Source: Pseudomonas zanjanensis (GTDB taxonomy: Bacteria; Pseudomonadota; Gammaproteobacteria; Pseudomonadales; Pseudomonadaceae). Taken from it: DNA of 64,000 nt. A program made the position numbers and the translations under genes. Under the pieces are notes generated by a model. It was not told where the DNA came from. It did no database searches and saw nothing but the letters and a program-made list of their open reading frames with translations. Of this stretch, positions 51,762 to 61,111 are shown piece by piece. The DNA lies in contig NZ_JABWRB020000002.1 of NCBI RefSeq assembly GCF_014268745.2, forward strand, positions 434,001 to 498,000. The letters are read 5' to 3'. Numbering within the stretch: the stretch's first letter is position 1; every line of letters begins with the position of its first letter.

Positions 51762-52116
51762 GGAGAGTCGATCGGACAGTCGCTGCCCTCTATGAAAATT
51801 AGAGGGGGGAGGAAAGTCCGGGCTCCATAGGGCGAAGTGCCAGGTAATGCCTGGGAGGCGTGAGCCTACGGAAAGTGCCACAGAAAATAACCGCCTAAGC
51901 GTTTCGGCGCCGGTAAGGGTGAAAAGGTGCGGTAAGAGCGCACCGCACGGCTGGCAACAGTTCGTGGCTAGGTAAACCCCACTTGGAGCAAGACCAAATA
52001 GGGTCCCAAGGCGTGGCCCGCGCTGGGACCGGGTAGGTTGCTAAAGATGTCCAGTGATGGCCATCGTAGACGAATGACTGTTCAAGACAGAACCCGGCTT
52101 ACAGATCGACTCTCCA
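51762..52116 (+). ncRNA. rnpB: RNase P RNA
   Basis: Type A bacterial RNase P RNA of about 355 nt. The ends pair as helix P1: GGAGAGTCGAT (51762-51772) with ATCGACTCTCC (52105-52115). The conserved core is present: gaggaaagtccgggctccat near the 5' side, and acagaacccggcttacagat near the 3' end. It is the catalytic RNA that trims the 5' leaders of tRNA precursors. It lies 72 nt after rsmI, its usual place before the dcw cluster. The next ~300 nt to mraZ hold no gene that I can see. Confidence 0.97.
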
Positions 52117-52320
52117 CCTTTTCCCTTCCTGCCGGAATCACTGGCAGACGCAGTTCCTAATACCAAAAAAATCTTACTCTTAACAAATCACTTTAACTTG
52201 TGCGCGCAGTCCCCTGTGCTGCTTCAGGTTAGGGCGACTTTTCCTACGTCAGATTCTTGTTACCCCTCCTGAAACGCTCCTAAATCTCCGATCTATAAGG
52301 CTTTTCCTTCATTGCGCGCC

Positions 52321-52350
52321 TTGACGGTGCGGTGGGCGCATTCCTATAGT
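52321..52350 (+). promoter_or_regulatory. Sigma-70 promoter of the mraZ-dcw operon
   Basis: TTGACG (52321-52326), an 18-bp spacer, and TATAGT (52345-52350). It lies about 75 nt before the mraZ start codon and immediately before the AGTGG repeats. Confidence 0.75.
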
Positions 52351-52357
52351 GTGCGCA

Positions 52358-52383
52358 AGTGGCGGAAAGTGGCATGAAGTGGG
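52358..52383 (+). promoter_or_regulatory. Likely MraZ operator: three AGTGG repeats at 10-bp spacing
   Basis: AGTGG occurs at 52358, 52368 and 52378, each separated by 5 nt, which matches the known pattern of MraZ binding boxes (short G-rich direct repeats, one per helical turn). They start about 8 nt after the -10 box, over the transcription start, a good place for autorepression. Another AGTGG at 52409 overlaps the ribosome site. Confidence 0.75.
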
Positions 52384-52425
52384 TTTTTTTGAAGGTAAAA
52401 CGCCAAAAAGTGGAGAAACGCAGAC

Positions 52426-52881
52426 GTGTTTCGCGGAGCTAACGCTATCAGTCTCGATGCAAAAGGCCGGCTCGCCATGCCTAGCCGGTATCGTGACGAG
52501 CTCGTTTCGCGAAGTTCGGGGCAGTTAATCGTCACGATCGACGCCGTTGACCCATGTTTGTGCGTTTACCCTCTGGATGAGTGGGAAATCATCGAAACCA
52601 AACTGCGCGCATTGCCTTCGCTGCGTGAAGAAAACCGCCGGCTGCAACGCTTGCTGATCGGTAATGCCGTCGACCTCGAGCTCGATGGCAGCGGTCGTTT
52701 CCTGGTGCCGCCGCGCCTGCGCGAGTACGCCAGGCTGGACAAGCGCGCGATGCTGGTGGGCCAACTGAACAAGTTCCAACTGTGGGACGAAGATGCCTGG
52801 AATGCGGTTTCTGCCGCTGACCTCGCTGCTATTCAACAACCGGGCGCCATGCCTGATGAACTGCGTGATTTGATCCTGTGA
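52426..52881 (+). CDS. mraZ: Transcriptional regulator MraZ
   Basis: A 151-residue protein with two SpoVT/AbrB-like halves, each with the DxxxR motif (DAKGRLAMPSRYR and DGSGRFLVPPRLR). MraZ forms a ring and binds repeats in its own promoter to control the dcw genes. GTG start at 52426 with GGAG 10 nt upstream; the protein begins MFRGANAISLDAKGRLAMPS as in other bacteria. The stop overlaps the rsmH GTG by 3 nt (GTGA). First gene of the cluster. Confidence 0.96.
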   Translation: MFRGANAISLDAKGRLAMPSRYRDELVSRSSGQLIVTIDAVDPCLCVYPLDEWEIIETKLRALPSLREENRRLQRLLIGNAVDLELDGSGRFLVPPRLREYARLDKRAMLVGQLNKFQLWDEDAWNAVSAADLAAIQQPGAMPDELRDLIL

Positions 52882-53825
52882 CTATTGATAGCGGCTTTAA
52901 CCACATCACCGTACTGCTTGACGAAGCCGTCGAGGCTCTCGCCGTACGTCCTGATGGCTGCTATCTGGACGGTACGTTCGGGCGTGGCGGACACAGCCGG
53001 CTGATTCTCAGCCAGCTCGGTCCGGACGGCCGGTTGCTGGGGTTCGACAAGGATCCTCAAGCGATTGCCACCGGGCAAGCGCTGGCGGCCGAAGACGGCC
53101 GCTTTGTCGTTGTGCAGCGCAGCTTTGCCGAGCTGGGCGCCGAAGTCGCCGAGCGCGGCCTGGCCGGCAAGGTCAGTGGCGTGCTGCTCGACCTGGGCGT
53201 GTCGTCGCCGCAACTGGACGACCCGGAACGCGGCTTCAGTTTCCTCAATGACGGTCCGTTGGACATGCGCATGGACCCGTCCCGTGGGATCAGCGCCGCC
53301 GAATTCGTCAATACCGCGCCAGTGGAAGAAATCGCCCGTGTCTTCAAGGAATACGGCGAAGAGCGTTTCTCCGGTCGCATGGCCCGCGCCGTGGTCGAGC
53401 GCCGCGACATCAAGCCCTTCGAGCGTACCGGCGACCTGGCCGAAGTGCTGAAAGTGGCCAACCCGGCCTGGGAAAAGGGCAAGAACCCGGCGACCCGTGC
53501 TTTCCAGGGCTTGCGCATCCACGTGAACAACGAGCTGGGCGACCTGGAAGTCGGTCTCGAAGCGGCGCTTGAAGCGCTGGAGATCGGTGGTCGGCTGGTG
53601 GTGATCAGCTTCCATTCCCTGGAAGACCGCATCGTCAAGCTGTTCATGCGCAAGCTCACCAAAGGCGAAGCCGATAACCTGCCGCGCAACCTGCCGGTGC
53701 GTTTCGAAGCCTTCGTGCCGAAAATCAAGATCCATGGCAAAGCGCAGTTCGCCTCCGACGCCGAACTCAAGGCCAACCCACGTGCCCGTAGCGCCGTCAT
53801 GCGTGTCGCGGAGAAGTTGCGGTGA
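52878..53825 (+). CDS. rsmH: 16S rRNA (cytosine1402-N4)-methyltransferase RsmH
   Basis: A 315-residue SAM-dependent methyltransferase (MraW). The N-terminus HITVLLDEAVEAL and the SAM-binding block DGTFGRGGHSRLILSQLG are typical; later LDLGVSSPQLDDPERGFSF is the family signature. It N4-methylates C1402 of 16S rRNA. GTG start overlapping the mraZ stop; its own stop overlaps the ftsL GTG. Confidence 0.97.
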   Translation: MTIDSGFNHITVLLDEAVEALAVRPDGCYLDGTFGRGGHSRLILSQLGPDGRLLGFDKDPQAIATGQALAAEDGRFVVVQRSFAELGAEVAERGLAGKVSGVLLDLGVSSPQLDDPERGFSFLNDGPLDMRMDPSRGISAAEFVNTAPVEEIARVFKEYGEERFSGRMARAVVERRDIKPFERTGDLAEVLKVANPAWEKGKNPATRAFQGLRIHVNNELGDLEVGLEAALEALEIGGRLVVISFHSLEDRIVKLFMRKLTKGEADNLPRNLPVRFEAFVPKIKIHGKAQFASDAELKANPRARSAVMRVAEKLR

Positions 53826-54115
53826 GCAAGCTCTTCGCCAAGCCCCTGCCTGGCGGCAGCTTTTTCATGCTGCTGCTGTTTATCGGCGTGCTCGTGTCGG
53901 CCATCGCCGTATCCTATAGCGCGCACTGGAACCGGCAGTTGCTCAATACCCTCTACAACGAGCTGAGCGTGCGCGACAAGGCGCAGGCCGAGTGGGGCCG
54001 GTTGATCCTGGAGCAAAGCACCTGGACCGCCCATAGCCGTATCGAAGTACTGGCCACCGAACAGCTGAAAATGCGCATTCCCGGCGCCGCCGAAGTGCAA
54101 ATGGTGGCGCCATGA
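53822..54115 (+). CDS. ftsL: Cell division protein FtsL
   Basis: A 97-residue bitopic membrane protein: a short cytoplasmic start, one helix (about 15-35, FFMLLLFIGVLVSAIAVSYS) and a periplasmic leucine-zipper-like segment. FtsL acts with FtsB and FtsQ to activate septal synthesis by FtsWI. GTG start and 4-nt overlaps with both neighbours are normal for this cluster. Sequence is poorly conserved in the family, but position and layout are decisive. Confidence 0.94.
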   Translation: MSKLFAKPLPGGSFFMLLLFIGVLVSAIAVSYSAHWNRQLLNTLYNELSVRDKAQAEWGRLILEQSTWTAHSRIEVLATEQLKMRIPGAAEVQMVAP

Positions 54116-55854
54116 TGAAACTCGAAGGGGCGCTGTTCCCGTGGCGGTTTCGTCTGGTCCTGGGCTTGCTCGGGATCATGGTGGCGGCGATTTCGTGGCG
54201 CATCATCGACCTGCAGGTCATCGACCGTGACTTCCTCAAGGGGCAGGGCGACGCTCGCAGTGTGCGTCATATTCCAATTCCGGCGCACCGTGGCCTGATC
54301 ACCGACCGCAACGGCGAACCCCTGGCCGTGAGTACCCCGGTGACCACCTTGTGGGCCAACGCCAAGGAAATGCAGCAAGCCAAGGAAAAATGGCCGGCCT
54401 TGGCCGCCGCCCTCGGGCAGGACCCCAAGGCCCTGGCCGAGCGTCTTGAAGCCCAAGCCAATAAAGAATTCATCTATCTGGTGCGCGGATTGACGCCCGA
54501 GCAAGGCCAGGGCGTGCTCGACCTGAAAGTGCCCGGTGTCTACGGCATCGAAGAATTCCGGCGTTTCTACCCGGCCGGTGAAGTCACCGCCCACATGGTC
54601 GGGTTTACCGACATCGATGATCGAGGGCGCGAAGGGGTCGAACTGGCCTATGACGAATGGCTTGCCGGGGTCGCCGGCAAACGCCAGGTTATCAAGGACC
54701 GGCGCGGCAGGCTGATCAAGGATGTCCAAGTCACCAAAAACGCCAAGGCCGGCAAGCCCTTGGCGTTGTCCATTGACCTGCGCCTGCAATACCTGGCCAA
54801 CCGCGAGCTGCGCAACGCCATCGTCGAGAACGGTGCCAAGGCCGGCAGCCTGGTGATCATGGACGTGAAGACCGGCGAGATCCTGGCGATGGTCAACCAG
54901 CCGACCTACAACCCGAACAACCGCCGCAACCTGCAACCGGCGATGATGCGCAACCGCGCGATGATCGACGTGTTCGAGCCGGGTTCGACCATGAAAGCCG
55001 TGTCCATGGCCGCCGCCCTGGAAACTGGGCGCTGGAAACCGAGCGACACCGTCGAGGTCTACCCGGGCACCCTGCAGATCGGCAAGTACACCATCCGTGA
55101 CGTGTCCAAGACTGAAGGCCCGGTGCTCGACCTGACCGGCATCCTGATCAACTCCAGTAACGTCGGCATGAGCAAGATCGCCTTCGATATCGGCGGCGAG
55201 ACGATTTATCGCCTGGCCCAGAAAATCGGCCTCGGCCAGGACACCGGCCTGGGCTTCCCGGGCGAGCGTGTCGGCAACCTGCCGAACTACCGTGACTGGC
55301 GCAAGGCTGAGACCGCCACGTTGTCCTATGGCTACGGCGTTTCCGTGACCGCGATCCAGTTGGTCCACGCGTTTTCCGCGCTGGCGAACAACGGGCGCAT
55401 GGCACCGCTGACCCTGATCAAGACCGACAAGCCACCGCAGGCCACCCAGGTGATCCCGGAAAACGTCGCCAAGACCATGCAGGGCATGCTGCAACAGGTG
55501 ATCGAGGCGCCGCGTGGTGTCTACCGCGCCCAGGTGCCGGCCTATCACGTGGCAGGCAAGTCGGGTACGGCCCGCAAAACCTCCGTGGGCACCAAAGGCT
55601 ACGCCGAGAATTCCTACCGTTCGCTGTTCGCCGGCTTCGGCCCGATGAGCGACCCACGCTACGCCATCGTCGTGGTCATCGACGAACCGAGCAAGGCAGG
55701 CTATTTCGGTGGCCTGGTCTCGGCGCCGGTGTTCAGCAAAGTGATGTCCGGCACCCTGCGTCTAATGAACATTACTCCGGATAACCTGCCGCCGACCCAG
55801 CAGGCCAATACCGCACCGGTCATTCCCTTGAAAGCCGAAGGAGGGCGTGGCTGA
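54112..55854 (+). CDS. ftsI: Peptidoglycan D,D-transpeptidase FtsI (PBP3)
   Basis: A 580-residue class B penicillin-binding protein. An N-terminal membrane helix (about 13-33) is followed by the PBP dimerisation part and a transpeptidase domain with S292-T-M-K295, S348-S-N350 and K483-S-G-T486. It cross-links septal peptidoglycan with FtsW and is the target of several beta-lactams. ATG at 54112 overlaps the ftsL stop; the second codon is also ATG. The stop overlaps murE by one base. Confidence 0.97.
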   Translation: MMKLEGALFPWRFRLVLGLLGIMVAAISWRIIDLQVIDRDFLKGQGDARSVRHIPIPAHRGLITDRNGEPLAVSTPVTTLWANAKEMQQAKEKWPALAAALGQDPKALAERLEAQANKEFIYLVRGLTPEQGQGVLDLKVPGVYGIEEFRRFYPAGEVTAHMVGFTDIDDRGREGVELAYDEWLAGVAGKRQVIKDRRGRLIKDVQVTKNAKAGKPLALSIDLRLQYLANRELRNAIVENGAKAGSLVIMDVKTGEILAMVNQPTYNPNNRRNLQPAMMRNRAMIDVFEPGSTMKAVSMAAALETGRWKPSDTVEVYPGTLQIGKYTIRDVSKTEGPVLDLTGILINSSNVGMSKIAFDIGGETIYRLAQKIGLGQDTGLGFPGERVGNLPNYRDWRKAETATLSYGYGVSVTAIQLVHAFSALANNGRMAPLTLIKTDKPPQATQVIPENVAKTMQGMLQQVIEAPRGVYRAQVPAYHVAGKSGTARKTSVGTKGYAENSYRSLFAGFGPMSDPRYAIVVVIDEPSKAGYFGGLVSAPVFSKVMSGTLRLMNITPDNLPPTQQANTAPVIPLKAEGGRG

Positions 55855-57317
55855 TGTCCCTGAGCCTGAACAAGATTTTTGCCCACGCCGGTCACGATCT
55901 GCTGATTCGTGAGTTGGCCTTGGACAGCCGCAATGTACGTGCCGGGGACTTGTTCCTGGCGGTGCCGGGTGGCCGTGTCGATGGTCGCGACCATATCGCC
56001 GACGCCCTGAAGCGCGGCGCGGCTGCCGTGGCGTACGAAGTGCAAGGCGCGACCGTGCTGCCGATCACTGACGTGCCGCTGATTCCGGTGAAGGGCCTGG
56101 CGGCGCAACTGTCGGACATCGCCGGGCGGTTTTATGGCGACCCGAGCCGCCACCTGAACCTGGTGGGCGTGACCGGCACCAACGGCAAGACCAGCGTGAC
56201 CCAACTGGTGGCCCAGGCCTTGGACCTGCTCGGCCAGCATTGCGGCATTGTCGGCACCTTGGGCAACGGTTTTCATGGCGCGCTGGAAAGCGGCCTGCAC
56301 ACCACGCCGAACCCGATTGCCGTGCAAGCGACCCTGGCGGACTTGAAGAAGGCCGGTGCCAAGGCCGTTGCGATGGAAGTCTCGTCCCATGGCCTGGACC
56401 AGGGTCGTGTGACGGCGCTGGCGTTCGACGTCGCGGTGTTGACCAACCTGTCCCGCGACCACCTGGACTACCACGGCACCATGCAGGCCTACGGCGAAGC
56501 CAAAGCCAAGCTGTTCGCCTGGAATGACTTGAAATGCCGGGTCATCAATCTCGACGACGAGTTCGGCCGGCAATTGGCCGCCGACAAGCGCGAGTCCCGG
56601 CTGATCACCTATAGCCTGGAAGATACCAGCGCCTACCTTTATATACGCCAGGCGCAGTTCGACGATGAAGGCGTGCGCGCCACGCTGGTCACGCCCCAGG
56701 GCGAGCACCATCTGCGCAGCACCTTGCTCGGCCGCTTCAACCTGAGCAACGTATTGGCGGCCATCGGCGCCTTGCTCGGCCTGGACTACGCGCTGGACGA
56801 AATTCTCAAGGTCTTGCCAAAACTCGAGGGGCCAGCCGGACGCATGCAACGCCTGGGCGGTGGGACTCAGCCACTGGTTGTGGTCGATTACGCCCATACC
56901 CCCGACGCGTTGGAAAAAGTCCTCACGGCCCTGCGTCCTCACGCCAAGGGTCGGCTGCTGTGCCTGTTCGGCTGCGGCGGCGATCGCGATCGCGGCAAAC
57001 GCCCGTTGATGGCAGAAGTGGTGGAGCGTCTGGCGGACGGCGTGCTGGTCACCGATGACAACCCGCGCAGCGAAGACCCGCTGCGGATCTTCGACGACAT
57101 CCGCGCCGGTTTTACCGCTGTGGATAACGTCACCTTCGTCGCCGGTCGCGGCCAGGCCATTGCACAGTTGATCGCCAGCGCCTCGGCGGACGATGTCATC
57201 GTCCTGGCCGGCAAGGGCCATGAGGACTATCAGGAAATCAACGGCGAACGCCATGGGTTCTCCGATCTGGTGGAAGCCGATCACGCCCTGACCGCGTGGG
57301 AGGTGGCCCATGCTTAA
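55854..57317 (+). CDS. murE: UDP-MurNAc-tripeptide synthetase MurE
   Basis: A 487-residue Mur ligase that adds meso-diaminopimelate to UDP-MurNAc-L-Ala-D-Glu in the cytoplasm. The ATP loop is TGTNGKT at 107-113. The substrate-selecting motif is DNPR at 402-405, as expected for diaminopimelate rather than lysine. The C-terminus has GKGHEDYQEINGERHGFSD. It overlaps ftsI by one base and murF by 8 nt. Confidence 0.97.
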   Translation: MSLSLNKIFAHAGHDLLIRELALDSRNVRAGDLFLAVPGGRVDGRDHIADALKRGAAAVAYEVQGATVLPITDVPLIPVKGLAAQLSDIAGRFYGDPSRHLNLVGVTGTNGKTSVTQLVAQALDLLGQHCGIVGTLGNGFHGALESGLHTTPNPIAVQATLADLKKAGAKAVAMEVSSHGLDQGRVTALAFDVAVLTNLSRDHLDYHGTMQAYGEAKAKLFAWNDLKCRVINLDDEFGRQLAADKRESRLITYSLEDTSAYLYIRQAQFDDEGVRATLVTPQGEHHLRSTLLGRFNLSNVLAAIGALLGLDYALDEILKVLPKLEGPAGRMQRLGGGTQPLVVVDYAHTPDALEKVLTALRPHAKGRLLCLFGCGGDRDRGKRPLMAEVVERLADGVLVTDDNPRSEDPLRIFDDIRAGFTAVDNVTFVAGRGQAIAQLIASASADDVIVLAGKGHEDYQEINGERHGFSDLVEADHALTAWEVAHA

Positions 57318-58677
57318 AGCCTTGAAACTCAGCGAACTGACCAACGCCCTGAATGCGCGCCTCATTTCTGCGGACGCCACCTTCAGCGGCGTGAGCATCG
57401 ACAGCCGGGCGATCGCGCCGGGGCAATTGTTCGTCGCCCTGACCGGTCCGCGTTTCGACGGCCACGATTACTTGAACGAGGTCGCGGGCAAAGGTGCGGT
57501 CGCCGCATTGGTCGAGCGGGAAGTGAGCAACAGCACGTTGCCGCAATTGCTCGTCAGCGACACTCGCCAGGCCCTGGGCCAGCTCGGTGCGCTGAACCGC
57601 GCAGCGTATGGCAACCCGGTCGCGGCCATTACCGGTTCCAGCGGCAAGACCACGGTCAAGGAAATGCTTGCCAGCATCCTGCGCACTCGTGGTCCGGTGT
57701 TGGCGACCCGTGGCAACCTGAACAACGACCTCGGTGTGCCGCTGACCTTGCTGGAACTGGCGCCGGAACACAGCGCCGCCGTCATTGAACTGGGGGCTTC
57801 GCGGCTTGGCGAGATCGCCTACACCGTGGCCATGACCAAGCCCCACGTAGCGGTGCTCAATAACGCCGGGACCGCCCACGTCGGCGAGTTCGGCGGCCCG
57901 GAAAAAATCGTCGAGGCCAAGGGCGAGATCATCGAAGGGCTGGATGCCAATGGCGTCGCCGTGCTGAATCTCGACGACAAGGCCTTCGAAATCTGGAAGA
58001 CCCGGGCGGGGGAGCGCAAGGTGCTGACCTTTGCCCTGAGCAACCTCGCCGCGAATTTCTACGCCAGCGACCTGGACCGTGATGCCCGCGGTTGCCCGGC
58101 CTTCAACCTGCACAGCCCCGACGGTGCCGAGCGGGTCCAATTGAACCTGCTGGGCACCCATAACGTTGCCAACGCCCTGGCCGCCGCGGCTGCCGCCCAT
58201 GCCCTGGGCGTGTCGCTGCCGGGCATCGTTGCCGGACTGAACGCCGTGCAGCCGGTCAAGGGGCGCTCTGTCGCGCAACTGGCCAGCAACGGCATGCGCG
58301 TGATCGACGACACCTATAACGCCAACCCGTCGTCCATGTGCGCGGCGGTGGATATCCTCGCCGGTTTCTCCGGCCGTACCGTGCTGGTGCTGGGGGATAT
58401 CGGCGAGTTGGGCGAATGGGCGCAACAGGGACATCACGATGTCGGTGCCTATGCGCGCGGCAAGGTCGATGCGCTGTATGCGGTCGGTCCGATGATGGCC
58501 CATGCGGTCGCCGCGTTTGGCGAGCACGCACGGCATTTCACTACTCAAGCCGAATTGATCCAGGCCCTGGGCGCCGAGCAGGACCCGAACACCACCTTAT
58601 TGATCAAGGGTTCACGCAGCGCAGCGATGGAAAACATCGTCGCGGCGCTGTGCGGCACCACCACGGAGAAACATTAA
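57310..58677 (+). CDS. murF: UDP-MurNAc-tripeptide D-Ala-D-Ala ligase MurF
   Basis: A 455-residue Mur ligase that adds D-Ala-D-Ala to complete the pentapeptide. The ATP loop is TGSSGKTT at 108-115; later VIDDTYNANPSSMCAAVDIL is the MurF signature. Its start lies inside the end of murE (8-nt overlap) and its stop overlaps the mraY ATG by one base (TAATG). Confidence 0.97.
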   Translation: MLKALKLSELTNALNARLISADATFSGVSIDSRAIAPGQLFVALTGPRFDGHDYLNEVAGKGAVAALVEREVSNSTLPQLLVSDTRQALGQLGALNRAAYGNPVAAITGSSGKTTVKEMLASILRTRGPVLATRGNLNNDLGVPLTLLELAPEHSAAVIELGASRLGEIAYTVAMTKPHVAVLNNAGTAHVGEFGGPEKIVEAKGEIIEGLDANGVAVLNLDDKAFEIWKTRAGERKVLTFALSNLAANFYASDLDRDARGCPAFNLHSPDGAERVQLNLLGTHNVANALAAAAAAHALGVSLPGIVAGLNAVQPVKGRSVAQLASNGMRVIDDTYNANPSSMCAAVDILAGFSGRTVLVLGDIGELGEWAQQGHHDVGAYARGKVDALYAVGPMMAHAVAAFGEHARHFTTQAELIQALGAEQDPNTTLLIKGSRSAAMENIVAALCGTTTEKH

Positions 58678-59759
58678 TGCTGCTGCTGCTAGCGGAGTAC
58701 CTGCAACAGTTCCACAAAGGCTTCGCGGTCTTCCAATACCTGACCCTGCGCGGGATCCTGGGTGTGCTGACCGCGTTGTCGTTGTCGCTGTTCCTGGGCC
58801 CGTGGATGATCCGCACCCTGCAGAACCTGCAGATCGGCCAGTCGGTCCGTAACGACGGTCCGCAATCGCACCTGTCCAAATCCGGTACCCCGACCATGGG
58901 AGGCGCGCTGATCCTGTCGTCCATCGGCATCAGCACTTTGCTCTGGGCCGACCTGGCGAACCGCTACGTCTGGGTCGTGCTGCTGGTGACGCTGTTCTTC
59001 GGTGCCATCGGTTGGGTCGACGACTATCGCAAGGTCATCGAGAAGAATTCCCGTGGGCTGCCAAGCCGCTGGAAATATTTCTGGCAATCGGTGTTCGGCC
59101 TCGGCGCGGCGATCTTCCTTTATATGACCGCCGCCTCGCCGGTGGAAACCACCCTGATCCTGCCGATGCTCAAGGACTACAGCATTCCGCTGGGCGCAGG
59201 TTTCATTGTGTTGACCTACCTGGTGATCGTCGGTTCGAGCAACGCGGTCAACCTCACTGACGGCCTCGACGGCCTGGCGATCATGCCGACGGTCATGGTC
59301 GGCGGCGCCCTGGGAATCTTCTGCTACCTGTCGGGTAACGTGAAGTTCGCCGAATACCTGCTGATCCCGTATGTGCCGGGCGCGGGCGAATTGATTGTGT
59401 TCTGCGGTGCGCTGATCGGTGCCGGCCTGGGCTTCCTGTGGTTCAACACCTACCCGGCGCAAGTCTTCATGGGCGACGTCGGCGCGCTGGCGCTGGGCGC
59501 GGCCCTGGGCACCATCGCCGTGATCGTTCGCCAGGAAATCGTCCTGTTCATCATGGGCGGTGTGTTCGTGATGGAGACCCTGTCAGTCGTCATTCAGGTG
59601 GCCTCCTTTAAATTGACCGGCCGCCGCGTATTCCGCATGGCGCCGATCCACCACCACTTTGAACTCAAGGGCTGGCCCGAGCCACGCGTGATCGTCCGTT
59701 TCTGGATCATCACCGTGATCCTGGTGCTGGTCGGCCTTGCCACCCTGAAGCTGAGGTAG
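58677..59759 (+). CDS. mraY: Phospho-MurNAc-pentapeptide transferase MraY
   Basis: A 360-residue integral membrane enzyme with about ten helices that makes lipid I from UDP-MurNAc-pentapeptide and undecaprenyl phosphate. Catalytic aspartates are seen in GWVDDYRKV and NLTDGLDGLAI; MAPIHHHFELKGW is the conserved HHH loop. ATG at 58677 gives the standard 360 aa; the long frame upstream is a murF shadow. Confidence 0.97.
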   Translation: MLLLLAEYLQQFHKGFAVFQYLTLRGILGVLTALSLSLFLGPWMIRTLQNLQIGQSVRNDGPQSHLSKSGTPTMGGALILSSIGISTLLWADLANRYVWVVLLVTLFFGAIGWVDDYRKVIEKNSRGLPSRWKYFWQSVFGLGAAIFLYMTAASPVETTLILPMLKDYSIPLGAGFIVLTYLVIVGSSNAVNLTDGLDGLAIMPTVMVGGALGIFCYLSGNVKFAEYLLIPYVPGAGELIVFCGALIGAGLGFLWFNTYPAQVFMGDVGALALGAALGTIAVIVRQEIVLFIMGGVFVMETLSVVIQVASFKLTGRRVFRMAPIHHHFELKGWPEPRVIVRFWIITVILVLVGLATLKLR

Positions 59760-59764
59760 AACGA

Positions 59765-61111
59765 GTGTCCCTGATCGCTTCTGACCACTTCCGCATCGTT
59801 GTCGGCCTCGGCAAGAGCGGCATGTCCCTGGTTCGCTTCCTGGCGAACCGGGGCGTGTCGTTTGCCGTGGCCGATACGCGGGAAAATCCGCCTGAGCTGG
59901 CCACGCTGCGCCGTGACTATCCACAGGTGGACGTGCGTTGTGGCGAGCTGGACGTCGAATTCCTGTGCCGTGCCGATGAGCTCTACGTGAGCCCCGGCCT
60001 GGCCCTGGCGACCCCAGCCCTGCAGGCTGCCGCCGCCCGTGGTGTGAAATTGTCCGGCGACATCGAGCTATTCGCGCGCAACGCCAAGGCGCCGATCGTT
60101 GCCATCAGCGGTTCCAATGCCAAGAGCACCGTCACCACCTTGGTCGGTGAGATGGCTGCGGCGGCCGGCAAGCGTGTCGCCGTGGGCGGCAACCTCGGTA
60201 CCCCGGCGCTGGACCTGCTCAGCGATGACGTCGAGCTGTACGTGATGGAACTGTCGAGCTTCCAGCTCGAGACCACCGACCACCTGGGCGCCGAAGTGGC
60301 CACCGTGCTCAACGTCAGCGAAGACCACATGGACCGCTACAGCGGCCTTCCGGCATATCACCTGGCCAAGCACAGGATCTTCCGCGGTGCCCGGCAAGTG
60401 GTGTTCAACCGCCAGGACGCCTTGACCCGGCCGTTGCTGGGCGAGGGCATGCCGTGCTGGTCCTTCGGCCTGGGCGTTCCGGATTTCAAAGGCTTCGGGC
60501 TGCGTGAAGAGAATGGCGAGAAATACCTGGCCTTCGAATTCCAGATCCTGATGCCGGTGCGCGAGTTGAAAATTCGCGGCGCCCACAACCAGGCCAATGC
60601 CCTGGCTGCGTTGGCCCTGGGGCATGCGGTCGGTCTGCCGTTCGACGCCATGCTCTCGGCCCTGCGCACCTTCGCCGGCCTTGAGCACCGCTGCCAGTGG
60701 GTACGCGACCTCGATGGCGTGGCCTGGTACAACGACTCCAAGGCCACCAACGTCGGTGCCGCGCTCGCGGCCATCGAAGGCCTGGGCGCGGACATCGACG
60801 GCAAGCTCGTGCTGATCGCCGGCGGCGACGGCAAGGGTGCCGATTTCAAGGACCTGCGCGACCCCGTTGCCGCCAACTGCCGCGCCGTGGTGCTGATGGG
60901 CCGTGATCGCGAATTGATCGCCCAGGCCCTCGGCGATGCCGTGCCGCTGGTGCGCGTCGCTTCGCTGGACGAGGCGGTGCAGCAATGCCGCGCCCTTGCT
61001 CAACCGGGCGATGCAGTCCTGTTGTCGCCGGCCTGCGCCAGTTTCGACATGTTCAAGAACTACGAAGAGCGTGGGCAGTTGTTCGCCCAGGCCGCGGAGG
61101 ACTTGGCATGA
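59765..61111 (+). CDS. murD: UDP-MurNAc-L-Ala D-Glu ligase MurD
   Basis: A 448-residue Mur ligase that adds D-glutamate to UDP-MurNAc-L-Ala. The P-loop reads GSNAKST (116-122) where most MurD have GTNGKT/S; I believe this variant is usual in Pseudomonas. The C-terminal block LSPACASFDMFKNYEERGQL is diagnostic. GTG start 5 nt after mraY; the stop overlaps the ftsW ATG by 4 nt. Confidence 0.96.
   Translation: MSLIASDHFRIVVGLGKSGMSLVRFLANRGVSFAVADTRENPPELATLRRDYPQVDVRCGELDVEFLCRADELYVSPGLALATPALQAAAARGVKLSGDIELFARNAKAPIVAISGSNAKSTVTTLVGEMAAAAGKRVAVGGNLGTPALDLLSDDVELYVMELSSFQLETTDHLGAEVATVLNVSEDHMDRYSGLPAYHLAKHRIFRGARQVVFNRQDALTRPLLGEGMPCWSFGLGVPDFKGFGLREENGEKYLAFEFQILMPVRELKIRGAHNQANALAALALGHAVGLPFDAMLSALRTFAGLEHRCQWVRDLDGVAWYNDSKATNVGAALAAIEGLGADIDGKLVLIAGGDGKGADFKDLRDPVAANCRAVVLMGRDRELIAQALGDAVPLVRVASLDEAVQQCRALAQPGDAVLLSPACASFDMFKNYEERGQLFAQAAEDLA

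Noticed and set aside
52119..52320. Possible small gene or terminator between rnpB and the mraZ promoter
   Set aside because: Only a weak CTGCC/GGCAG stem near 52130 was found and no frame with a ribosome site.
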